Source: Neorhizobium petrolearium (lineage in GTDB: Bacteria; Pseudomonadota; Alphaproteobacteria; Rhizobiales; Rhizobiaceae). Taken from it: DNA of 64,000 nucleotides. Position 1 is the first letter of the stretch. The number at the start of each line of letters is the position of its first letter. Below the pieces are notes generated by a model that did not search any database, was not told the origin of the DNA, and worked only from the letters and a program-made list of their open reading frames with translations. Position numbers and translations under genes: made by a program. The stretch covers positions 310,001 to 374,000 of the forward strand of contig NZ_JAGGJW010000006.1 in the NCBI RefSeq assembly GCF_017873175.1. The letters run 5' to 3'. This document shows positions 43,537-51,134 of this stretch, in pieces.

Positions 43537-44436
43537 ATGAGTTTCGACACGCGACTGCTGACCGGGGTCGGCGTTTTCGGGGCGGTGATGGAGGCGGGCA
43601 ATTTCGTGCGGGCCGCGGATGTTCTCGGCCTCACGCCATCGGGGGTCAGTCGTGCGGTAGCGCGGCTCGAACAACGCGTCGGCGTCAGATTGTTCGACCG
43701 CAATCCGCGTGAAGTTACGCTGACCGAAGAGGGCGCCCGCTTCCATGCAAGGATAATGCCGTTGCTGGCCGGGCTGGAGGAGGCGGCCTCCGAAGCCGCC
43801 GGTTCGGCGACCTTCGTCGGCGGACGGCTCAGGGTTTCGATTGATCCCTGGTTCGCGCGCATGGTGCTGGCACCGAGGATCGGTGAATTTCTGGCGCGCT
43901 ATCCCGCTCTGACGCTCGATCTGACCACCAGCAACTATCGCGAAGAGATGATGAGCGGCGCGGATGTCGCCGTGCGTTTTGGCCCGCCGGACGAATCGTC
44001 GCTGATCGTGCGCAAACTGCTGGACGTACCGGTGCTGACCTGTGCCGCCCCAGGCTATCTTGACCGTCACGGAGTTCCAGCCACGCCCCACGACCTGATG
44101 CACCACGATTGCATTCTTTTTCGCGACCCGCAGACCGGGCGGCCGTTCACCTGGGAATTCCAGGGTGATAGCGGTGCCATCGAGATCAAGGTGGCAGGGC
44201 GGTTGGTCATGGACGACCCCTCCGCTGCCGTCGCGGCCTGTCTCGCGGGGCAAGGCATATTCCAGAGCTTTGCCATAGGTCTCGACGAGTGGCTTGAGAG
44301 CGGGGCGCTCACGACGATCCTGACGGAATGGTCCGGCGAGCGGTTTCCACTTTATGCCTATCATCCGTCACGCCACATGCCGCCGGCCAAGGTGCGGGCT
44401 TTTCTGGATTTTGTTCAACGAATCGCGGTGACGTAG
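43537..44436 (+). CDS. LysR-family transcriptional regulator
   Basis: This 299-residue regulator has an N-terminal winged HTH (GNFVRAADVLGLTPSGVSRA; LFDRNPREVTLTEEG) and a LysR effector domain (GRLRVSIDPWFARMVLAPRI). ATG 43537 has GGAGAGG before it. It is divergent from the serine hydrolase-NmrA-aldo/keto reductase genes, 190 bases away, the classic LysR layout. Ligand unknown. Confidence 0.94.
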   Translation: MSFDTRLLTGVGVFGAVMEAGNFVRAADVLGLTPSGVSRAVARLEQRVGVRLFDRNPREVTLTEEGARFHARIMPLLAGLEEAASEAAGSATFVGGRLRVSIDPWFARMVLAPRIGEFLARYPALTLDLTTSNYREEMMSGADVAVRFGPPDESSLIVRKLLDVPVLTCAAPGYLDRHGVPATPHDLMHHDCILFRDPQTGRPFTWEFQGDSGAIEIKVAGRLVMDDPSAAVAACLAGQGIFQSFAIGLDEWLESGALTTILTEWSGERFPLYAYHPSRHMPPAKVRAFLDFVQRIAVT

Positions 44437-44565
44437 CGCTGGGTGCATTCTTGCCGCGTCGCATGATTGGTGTTGCATACCGGTCGCACGAGCCGACGGG
44501 GAGCCGGTCATTCCTCGAGCTCACGCGTTTTCCTAACGGCCAGCAGTGGCCGAAGGAGAACTGAA

Positions 44566-44667
44566 ATGGGTACAGCCCAAGACGATCCTATCGCCTTGGG
44601 CCGTCCGGCATGGAACGCCGCACGAAAAGTCGGCGTCAACTGGCGACATCAAGTGGCCCGTGAATAA
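44566..44667 (+). pseudogene. possible N-terminal remnant of a rhizobial tyrosine recombinase
   Basis: An ATG with an excellent AAGGAG gives MGTAQDDPIALGRPAWNAAR then stops after 33 codons. The ALGRPAWN start resembles the beginning of short rhizobial phage-type integrases, but the rest is lost. It lies between the LysR gene and the alpha/beta hydrolase. It may be only a start-region relic. Confidence 0.3.
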
Positions 44668-44783
44668 ATGAATGGCGCACGGAGACGCCGTGTACGCCCC
44701 CCGCCTTTTAGACAAGGTCAGGGGGCACGATATTCCTATGACGACGTCACCAGAAGAGCCGGCGGCGTCGTCGAAGCACGCGT

Positions 44784-45554
44784 TTACTTGGCCCCTGCTG
44801 CAGCTTCGATGACTGCGGCGACTTCTGCGGCATGGGAGGCCAGCGACGCGTGGCTGCCATCGACCGTCGTCACCTTGGACTTGGCCCGCTCGGCGAAGAA
44901 TGCCTGGGCGTGGGGATCAAGGACGAGGTCCTGCGAGCTCAGAACGTACCAGCTCTGCTTGTCATGCCAGGCGGCGACTTCGGCCGGAGCATCGAAGGCT
45001 GTGTGGTTGATTGGCATCTGGTGTGCCGCCAGGTGCTCGCCTATTTCCTTGGGCAGATCGCCGGCGACTGCGCTCGGGAAGACGGCGGGGTCGATGGTGA
45101 GATAGCCCTTTGCGTCGGGCCGGATCGCCTTGACGCCCGGTGTGGCGGGGCCACTCGCTGCAAGCGCCGAAATCGTCTCGCCCTTGTCCGGCGCGAAGGC
45201 CGAAACATAGACCAGCGATGCCACTTTCGAATTGTTGCCGGCTTCCCCGATGACAGCACCGCCCCAGGAATGACCGACGAGCACGGCCGGGCCGTCCAGC
45301 GCATCGAGGACTGCGTTGGTGGCGGCGACATCGTCGGCTAGCGAGGTCAGCGGGTTCTTGACGGCTGTAACCTTGTAGCCCTTGGCGGTGAGGATAGCTG
45401 CGACGCCATTCCAACTGGTCTCATCGACGAAGGCGCCATGCACCAGCACGATGTTCTTGATGGTTTTCGCGGATGGAGTGGTCTGGGCAAAGGCCGGGGC
45501 AACACCCAGGATGGTGGTGGACAGCATGAGGGCAGACATAAGAAGGGTTTTCAT
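44784..45554 (-). CDS. alpha/beta hydrolase, exported
   Basis: This 256-residue protein has a signal peptide (MKTLLMSALMLSTTILGVAP...AFAQ). It contains NIVLVHGAFVDETSWNGVAA, the nucleophile elbow GHSWGGAVIG and a C-terminal His in DGSHASLASHAAEV. It is of the type often annotated as EstC or salicylate-esterase-like. It is divergent from the AraC-like gene, so that regulator may control it. Substrate unknown. Confidence 0.92.
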   Translation of the reverse strand: MKTLLMSALMLSTTILGVAPAFAQTTPSAKTIKNIVLVHGAFVDETSWNGVAAILTAKGYKVTAVKNPLTSLADDVAATNAVLDALDGPAVLVGHSWGGAVIGEAGNNSKVASLVYVSAFAPDKGETISALAASGPATPGVKAIRPDAKGYLTIDPAVFPSAVAGDLPKEIGEHLAAHQMPINHTAFDAPAEVAAWHDKQSWYVLSSQDLVLDPHAQAFFAERAKSKVTTVDGSHASLASHAAEVAAVIEAAAGAK

Positions 45555-45725
45555 TGTGAGGCTCCAATTGGCAGCGTGTCGGCGCGGTTGATTTCAGTCC
45601 GGATAATCTGCAATGCTCTCGGCGCTCGTCCTGTCGAACCAGAAAAACCTGGTGCCTGTCACGAGGGCTTTGGCTTGGCTGCTTATTTCGTTTCTGAAGA
45701 CCTATCGAACTTATGGTTTAGTGCT

Positions 45726-46721
45726 ATGGAAGGCTATGACCGGAACCCCGCAAGACATGCTTCATCGTCCGGGTCTGAGGGGATGCTTGCCTCACGCATC
45801 GATCTGCTGTCGCAAATGCTCGATTTGGTCAGACTCCGCGGAGAACTGGTCTTCTCCGCGGAGTTGAACCATCCCTGGGCCCTGAGCTTCGAGCCCGGAT
45901 CGGCTTATTTCTTCGTGGTTCTGGAAGGCAGCCTGATCGTCCGGGTGGCCGGCGAACCCGCGGTAAAGGCGATTGCCGGTGACCTGGTCATGTTGCCGCG
46001 TGGCGTCGGTCATGTTCTCAGCGACGGCAGTGATGCGACGGTGGCGAATGCTGGCGATCTGATGCGGGAACAGTTCACCGCCGAGCGACTGGGCCTGCGC
46101 CATGGCGGCAATGGCGAGCAGACCAAGGTCATCGCCGGGGCATTTCATTTCGAGAGCGCGGCTGTGCCTTGGGTCGTCTCGGCACTGCCGGCCGTGATTC
46201 ATATTGAAAAATCGGGCGGCCAGACCGGCGGATGGCTTGAGGGACTGGCCTATTTCATGATGATGGAAGCTCAGGCCGTGCATCCCGGCTCCTCCGTCAT
46301 GATCTCCCGGCTCATCGATGTGTTGATCATCCGCGTCATTCGAACCTGGGCGCAAAGCAAAAACTCGGGTGATACCGGATGGCTGGGGGCGTTGGCGGAT
46401 CCGCGCATCAGCCGTGCCCTCAAGGCTATTCACGACGACCCGTTTCGCAAATGGAGCGTCGCCGATCTTGCGCGCGCGGTGGGGATGTCTCGGTCCAGCT
46501 TTGCAGAACGGTTTACTTCGCTGGTGAAGGAAGCGCCCTTGTCTTACCAGAACCGGTGGCGGCTCACGCTTGCGCATGGGCTCATGCGGCAGGCCAATGC
46601 TCGTGTCAGCGATGTTGCCAGAAGCATTGGTTACGATTCTGAAGCAGCCTTCAGCCGAGCGTTCAAAGCTCAGTTCGGTATTCCTCCGGTGGGCGTGAGG
46701 TCAGCAGAATCTAGCCTGTGA
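45726..46721 (+). CDS. AraC-family regulator with N-terminal cupin
   Basis: This regulator of about 331 residues has a cupin-like N-terminus (FFVVLEGSLIVRVAGEPAVK; DLVMLPRGVGHVLSDGSD) and a C-terminal AraC double HTH (WSVADLARAVGMSRSSFAER; RVSDVARSIGYDSEAAFSRA). The frame is open for 96 more codons upstream over the hydrolase gene, with no homology. The ATG at 45726 has a poor ribosome binding site; ATG 45783 is the alternative. It is divergent from the exported hydrolase. Confidence 0.9.
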   Translation: MEGYDRNPARHASSSGSEGMLASRIDLLSQMLDLVRLRGELVFSAELNHPWALSFEPGSAYFFVVLEGSLIVRVAGEPAVKAIAGDLVMLPRGVGHVLSDGSDATVANAGDLMREQFTAERLGLRHGGNGEQTKVIAGAFHFESAAVPWVVSALPAVIHIEKSGGQTGGWLEGLAYFMMMEAQAVHPGSSVMISRLIDVLIIRVIRTWAQSKNSGDTGWLGALADPRISRALKAIHDDPFRKWSVADLARAVGMSRSSFAERFTSLVKEAPLSYQNRWRLTLAHGLMRQANARVSDVARSIGYDSEAAFSRAFKAQFGIPPVGVRSAESSL

Positions 46722-46842
46722 TGGTAGTTCGTGCGTCAGGGCTCATCGACGCATGATTGGCGCTTTTCTTGGAGAGGGGGCGGTCTTTGATCGACGCCAA
46801 CTGTAAGGTTGGACAAGGCCCTGAACGTGTTCATTGCGCACA

Positions 46843-47150
46843 GGGTCCCCAGCCAATTTTCCTAGCCGTCTTCGAACACGAAGGATGGCCTAAAGAACTG
46901 CGGCCGAGATTGCCCAAGTTCTTGAGAAGACGTCGCTTTTTCGTGCGAGAGATGGTCGCCGATTTGGATCGGAGAATCGGTCTAAAATGGCTTGCCTGGG
47001 AGACCTGGATTCTCACATGATCTCAATGGCTTAGCAAAAATGCCTTGAATTTTCCTCTGTTTTCCCATCGCGAGCGATCGTGGATGCCACCTTTGTGCCC
47101 TGGCTTTGGGCATCAGTCAACTGGGCGGTCGAGCGGCAATAATTTCCGCT
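46843..47150. repeat. dispersed intergenic repeat, copy B
   Basis: GGGTCCCCAGCCAATTTT opens the unit, and AAAATGGCTTGCCTGGGAGACC closes it near 47004, giving terminal inverted repeats about 160 bp apart. The core shares CAAGTTCTTGAGAAGACG with copy A. The arm 47001-47150 repeats 39944-40092 in direct orientation, including CTGTTTTCCCATCGCGAGCG. No gene is seen in 46722-47289. Confidence 0.7.
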
Positions 47151-47289
47151 TTCGAACCTGAAGTTTGCGGTGAGGCGGCCATTAAGCGCCCGACAGCTTT
47201 GCGCCTCCACTTCGGTCGTTCTCGTTCGCGGAACCATTGGTGATAAGCGGACCCTCGCGGCACGCGAGGTCCGTCCCACCGAATACGTC

Positions 47290-47811
47290 CTATCGCATGA
47301 CCTTTTCGAACAAAAATCCCTCGTCACCCGGCAGATCGCTAGGGCCGGGATGGTTGTGGTCCGGGTGCTTGGCATTGAAGAACGCAATGATCTTGAAGCC
47401 GCATTTGTTGACGTAGAAGTGGATGTTTCTCTTCTCAAAATACGGCGTATGGGTTTGCCAGATGACCGTCTGCGGATAGCGCGCCTCAATCGCAAGCCAG
47501 GCTTTGTGGCCGAGGCCATGCCCATGCTCGCCGACCTTGAGGAAAAACAGGTCGAGCGTATTGTGATGGGTCTTTTCATTGATGGTCACCACCGCGCCCC
47601 CGACCTTCTTGCCATCGCGGAGAATACGAAGGGCTACGGCCCCCGGTGCGTTGATCGATGTGTCGAGATCCTCGTCGGAGGGAATGGGGCCGTCCGGCAG
47701 ATCGCCGTATTCTTCAACGACCGCGATCGCGAACGCACCCTGGAGTTCCCGTTTGAAGTCCGAGAGATCTTTCGGATCGGCAATGGCCAGGCTCACTCTG
47801 GGATTGGTCAT
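47290..47811 (-). CDS. GNAT-family N-acetyltransferase
   Basis: This 173-residue protein from ATG 47811 (MTNPRVSLAIADPKDLSDFK) has the acetyl-CoA-binding segment LFFLKVGEHGHGLGHKAWLA, in which the Q/RxxGxG/A motif reads EHGHGLG, and a C-terminal IHFYVNKCGFKIIAF. The frame extends 58 codons upstream without homology. A triple 11-bp-period repeat lies about 145 bases upstream. Substrate unknown. Confidence 0.85.
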   Translation of the reverse strand: MTNPRVSLAIADPKDLSDFKRELQGAFAIAVVEEYGDLPDGPIPSDEDLDTSINAPGAVALRILRDGKKVGGAVVTINEKTHHNTLDLFFLKVGEHGHGLGHKAWLAIEARYPQTVIWQTHTPYFEKRNIHFYVNKCGFKIIAFFNAKHPDHNHPGPSDLPGDEGFLFEKVMR

Positions 47812-47952
47812 GACTATTCTCACACTGTTGCAGGGGCGCCAGGGTTTCCGTGGATGGATCGCGGCCGGCGACGATGCCTCACCACCGCACGGTCCTGACG
47901 GCGCATTGACACGATTGACGCCCAGGAAGGTAGTAGGTCGAGTTTGAGAGTG

Positions 47953-47981
47953 TGTGGAGGATCTGTGGAGACTGTGTGGAG
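47953..47981 (-). promoter_or_regulatory. triple direct repeat operator upstream of GNAT
   Basis: TGTGGAG occurs at 47953-47959, 47964-47970 and 47975-47981, exactly 11 bp apart. On the minus strand this is CTCCACA-N4-CTCCACA-N4-CTCCACA. The pattern is like the direct-repeat boxes bound by OmpR/PhoB-family regulators. A similar set lies upstream of the nearby efflux genes. Confidence 0.6.
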
Positions 47982-48044
47982 CCACGGGCCGATGTCGGCG
48001 CCACCGGGCGACTGGTCGCAGTTCCGGTCCTGCCGATCGGCGGA

Positions 48045-49106
48045 TCAGGCGGCACGACGTGCAAGCGAAATCTCGAACATGGCACCGCCTTTGTTGGAAG
48101 GCGTGTAGTGGACCTTCCCGCCATGCGCCTCGACGATGGCGCGCACCACGGACAACCCCAGTCCATTTCCACCCTTTTCCATAGCTCCTGAGCGCGAGCC
48201 CCTTCGGAAGGGTTCGAAGGCTGAGGAGGCGATATCGGCGTCAAGGCCCGGTCCTTCGTCGGCCACCCGCAGGATCACCCGGTCGTTTTCTGCCTGCAGG
48301 CTGATCTCGATGACGCCGTGCATGGCATAGCGACGGGCATTGGTGATCAGCGCGAGGAGCGCCTGCCGGATGCGCATGGCATCCACTCGGACCACCGCGT
48401 CGCTCAGATTGAGCCTCAGTTCGAAGCCATCCTGCTTCAACTCCTGATCGAGCACCGCCGCCAGCCGCAGGATTTCATCCTTGAGCCGGACGGGCTGAAG
48501 GCGGAGATCGAGGTGACCGCTGTCGGCAAGTGTGACCGTCCGCAGGTCCTCCACAAGCCGAGCCAGCGAATCCACCTGCAGGACCAGAGCGTGAAGGGAC
48601 TTTTCGTCGGGTTCGAAGACGCCGTCGATCATGCCTTGCAGGTGCCCCTTCAGGATGGTGAGGGGCGTGCGCAGCTCATGGGCGATCGTAGCGTTCCATA
48701 AGGTCATGTCGGCAGCCATATCCTGAAGGCGTTGCGCCATGGCGTTGAAATCTCTGACAAGAAGGGCGGTTTCGCCGAGAGAATGATCGCCGGGGATGGC
48801 GCGGGCAGAGAGGTCGCCGTCCTTGATCCGCCGGGCGCTCGTCGCCAGGGATTCCAGCGGCTCGAGAATGCGCCGCGCCAGCTTGACTGATGCGATGGCC
48901 GCCACGATCAGCGCGATGAAGATCAGGACGGCCAGGATCATGAAGTCCAAGCCGGTCAGCCAGTTGTCGGTGTCTTCGGACCATGGGGAGAAATAGAACA
49001 GGATCGCGAAGGCGAGATAGGTTCCGAAGAAGACCAGAAGGCCCGCAGCCACGGTGACGGAGGCCATGGCGACGAGGATCTGCCGGCTGAGCCCCTTTAC
49101 GATCAT
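48045..49106 (-). CDS. two-component sensor histidine kinase (BaeS-like)
   Basis: This 353-residue kinase has two transmembrane helices (ILVAMASVTVAAGLLVFFGT; FMILAVLIFIALIVAAIASV) with a very short periplasmic loop, then HAMP (ARRILEPLESLATSARRIKD), the H-box ATIAHELRTPLTILKGHLQG, N-box LITNARRYA and G-boxes RVADEGPGL and GGNGLGLSVV. It overlaps the response-regulator stop by ATGA. A short loop between helices suggests sensing of membrane stress. Confidence 0.93.
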   Translation of the reverse strand: MIVKGLSRQILVAMASVTVAAGLLVFFGTYLAFAILFYFSPWSEDTDNWLTGLDFMILAVLIFIALIVAAIASVKLARRILEPLESLATSARRIKDGDLSARAIPGDHSLGETALLVRDFNAMAQRLQDMAADMTLWNATIAHELRTPLTILKGHLQGMIDGVFEPDEKSLHALVLQVDSLARLVEDLRTVTLADSGHLDLRLQPVRLKDEILRLAAVLDQELKQDGFELRLNLSDAVVRVDAMRIRQALLALITNARRYAMHGVIEISLQAENDRVILRVADEGPGLDADIASSAFEPFRRGSRSGAMEKGGNGLGLSVVRAIVEAHGGKVHYTPSNKGGAMFEISLARRAA

Positions 49107-49798
49107 GGATCGACCGCCAGACGATAGCCGACGCCTCTAATGCTGGCCAGCATGCCTTCGCCGCCGGCCTGTTCGAGCTTCTTGCGCAGCTTACTCAAAT
49201 GGCTGTCGATCGTCCGATCCAGCGCATCGGAACCGGGAAGGCAGGCGTCCACGAGTTCGCTGCGCGAAAACACCTTGGAGGGCGTTCTGGCAAGGTGGGC
49301 CAGGAGCCGGAATTCCGTTAGTGTCAGCGAAAGGGGGACCGTAACGCCGTCCTTCTCGATCTTGACCTGATAGCTGTCCAGATCGATCGTGAGGTTTCCG
49401 ACGCGGATGACCGCGCCTGCCTGGGTGAGGCCAGCGCGACGCAGCACGGCCCTGGCACGTGCGACTACCTCGATCGGATTGAAAGGCTTGACGATGTAAT
49501 CGTCCGCGCCGATGCGCAGTCCCTGCAGCCGGTCGACATCTTCATCCAGGGCCGTGATCATGATGACGGGCGTTCGGCCTCGCCGCTGGATTTCGGCCAG
49601 AAGCTCCCAGCCATCCAGTCGTGGCATCGTGATGTCGGCCAGAACGATATCTGGCTTCAACGAGCGGTGAAGATCCAGCGCCACTTGCCCGTCGCGGGCA
49701 TGGACCGTCCTGAACCCCTCACGGGAAAAATATGCCTCAAGGATACCGGCGATTTCCGCATCGTCTTCGGCAATCAAAACAAGTTCTGCCATGGTCAT
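49103..49798 (-). CDS. OmpR-family response regulator (BaeR-like)
   Basis: This protein of about 231 residues has a receiver (LVLIAEDDAEIAGILEAYFS; phospho-Asp in DIVLADITMPRLDGWE; K in YIVKPFNP) and a winged-helix DNA-binding domain (LTLTEFRLLAHLARTPSKVF; SRSELVDACLP; DRTIDSHLSKLRKKLE). AAGGAG lies just before ATG 49798; ATG 49792 is also possible. It is divergent from the RND efflux operon with a shared operator between them. Confidence 0.93.
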   Translation of the reverse strand: MTMAELVLIAEDDAEIAGILEAYFSREGFRTVHARDGQVALDLHRSLKPDIVLADITMPRLDGWELLAEIQRRGRTPVIMITALDEDVDRLQGLRIGADDYIVKPFNPIEVVARARAVLRRAGLTQAGAVIRVGNLTIDLDSYQVKIEKDGVTVPLSLTLTEFRLLAHLARTPSKVFSRSELVDACLPGSDALDRTIDSHLSKLRKKLEQAGGEGMLASIRGVGYRLAVDP

Positions 49799-49858
49799 CA
49801 AGCTCCTTGCGCCTTCAATGGCATCGAACCGCCGTAGCGTCGAGTAGGCGCGCCGCGC

Positions 49859-49887
49859 CTCCACGCAATCGCAACAAAACCTCCACA
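49859..49887 (+). promoter_or_regulatory. triple direct repeat operator upstream of the RND operon
   Basis: CTCCACG (49859), CGCAACA (49870) and CTCCACA (49881) are spaced exactly 11 bp apart. They match the GNAT-side CTCCACA triplet in sequence, period and orientation relative to the target gene. The site lies between the divergent response regulator and efflux adaptor genes. Confidence 0.6.
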
Positions 49888-49945
49888 AAGCGCCAACGTA
49901 CCGGTTTTAGAGGACCGCCATCAAGATTGTACTCAAGCGACATGG

Positions 49946-51124
49946 ATGGTCACTGCGATGAAATACCTGGCGCGTTTCTGGATATTTGGCCTGCTTTGCC
50001 TGCCATTGCTGCTGCTGCTCGCCTGCAGCGATCAACCGGACGCCAGGGAAGACAATGCGCCTGCAGACGCACAGCCCGCTCGCGTCAGCGTCATGACCGT
50101 CCAGCCGCAGACCGTCACGATCTATGACGAACTGCCGGGGCGGGTCAGCGCGTTGCGCACGGCGGAGATCCGGGCGCAGGTCAATGGCATCATCCAGAAG
50201 AAGCTGTTCGAGGAAGGCGCCGTCGTCGACGCCGATACGCCGTTGTTCCAGATCGATCCGGCCCCCTTCGCAGCCGACGTCGACGCGGCCTCCGCCGTTC
50301 TCGCCCGCACCGAAGCTGAACTCGCGAATGCAAAGGTGAAGTTCGATCGCGCTAAGCTGTTGTCAGCGCAGAAAATCACCAGTGAGGAAGCTTTCAACAA
50401 CGCCACGGCAGCATTTGCCCAGGCCAAGGCGAGTGCGGCGGAAGCCAGGGCCAATCTTGCACGGAGAAAGCTTGAATTGTCCTATGCGACCATCCGCAGT
50501 CCGATCAAAGGCCGGATCGGCCAATCCTTCATGAGCGAGGGCGGGCTTGCATCCTCCGCCGCAACCAATGCGCTTGCCGTGGTCCAGCAGATCGACCAGG
50601 TCTATGTCGATGTCCGCCAATCCTCCATGACCATGGAGGCCCTGCGCGAAACGGCCACTGGACTCGGAACGGACAATCCGGAGGAACTGCCGGTCAAAAT
50701 CAAGACCATTGCCGGCAAGCCTTACAGCAAGACGGGGCGGATCCTGTTCTCTGACATCTCGGTCGATGGCGCCACGGGCAGCCTCGGCATCCGGATCCTC
50801 GTCCCCAACCCCGAAGAGCAGCTCCTTCCGGGCATGTTCATCCGCGCCATGGTGCCACGGGAGGTCTATTCCGGAGCGCTTCTGGTGCCGCAGGAGGCCG
50901 TGACGCGCGATCCTGCCGGAAGTCCGCAGCTCACCATTGTGACGGCGGAAAAGACCGGCCTGCAGCGGAGCGTCGAGCTGGGACCGCTGGTCGACGGCAA
51001 GTATCTCGTCAAGTCTGGCCTTGCGGCCGGTGAAACCATCGTTGTGCTGGGCCAGGGGCGGGTCGAGAGCGGTAAGCCGATCGAGACCTCGCCGATGCAG
51101 GCTTCCCCGCAGACCCAAAGCTAA
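49946..51124 (+). CDS. RND efflux periplasmic adaptor (AcrA/MexC-like lipoprotein)
   Basis: This 392-residue membrane-fusion protein has a lipoprotein signal ending LLLACSD. Then come VTIYDELPGRVSALRTAEIR, a lipoyl half-motif (IRAQVNGIIQKKLFEEGAVV), a coiled-coil hairpin (EAFNNATAAFAQAKASAAEA) and the second lipoyl half with LSYATIRSPIKGRIGQS. It ends before AAGGAG of the pump gene. ATG 49946 or 49958 may be used. No outer-membrane channel gene is in the cluster. Confidence 0.93.
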   Translation: MVTAMKYLARFWIFGLLCLPLLLLLACSDQPDAREDNAPADAQPARVSVMTVQPQTVTIYDELPGRVSALRTAEIRAQVNGIIQKKLFEEGAVVDADTPLFQIDPAPFAADVDAASAVLARTEAELANAKVKFDRAKLLSAQKITSEEAFNNATAAFAQAKASAAEARANLARRKLELSYATIRSPIKGRIGQSFMSEGGLASSAATNALAVVQQIDQVYVDVRQSSMTMEALRETATGLGTDNPEELPVKIKTIAGKPYSKTGRILFSDISVDGATGSLGIRILVPNPEEQLLPGMFIRAMVPREVYSGALLVPQEAVTRDPAGSPQLTIVTAEKTGLQRSVELGPLVDGKYLVKSGLAAGETIVVLGQGRVESGKPIETSPMQASPQTQS

Positions 51125-51134
51125 GGAGCGGATG

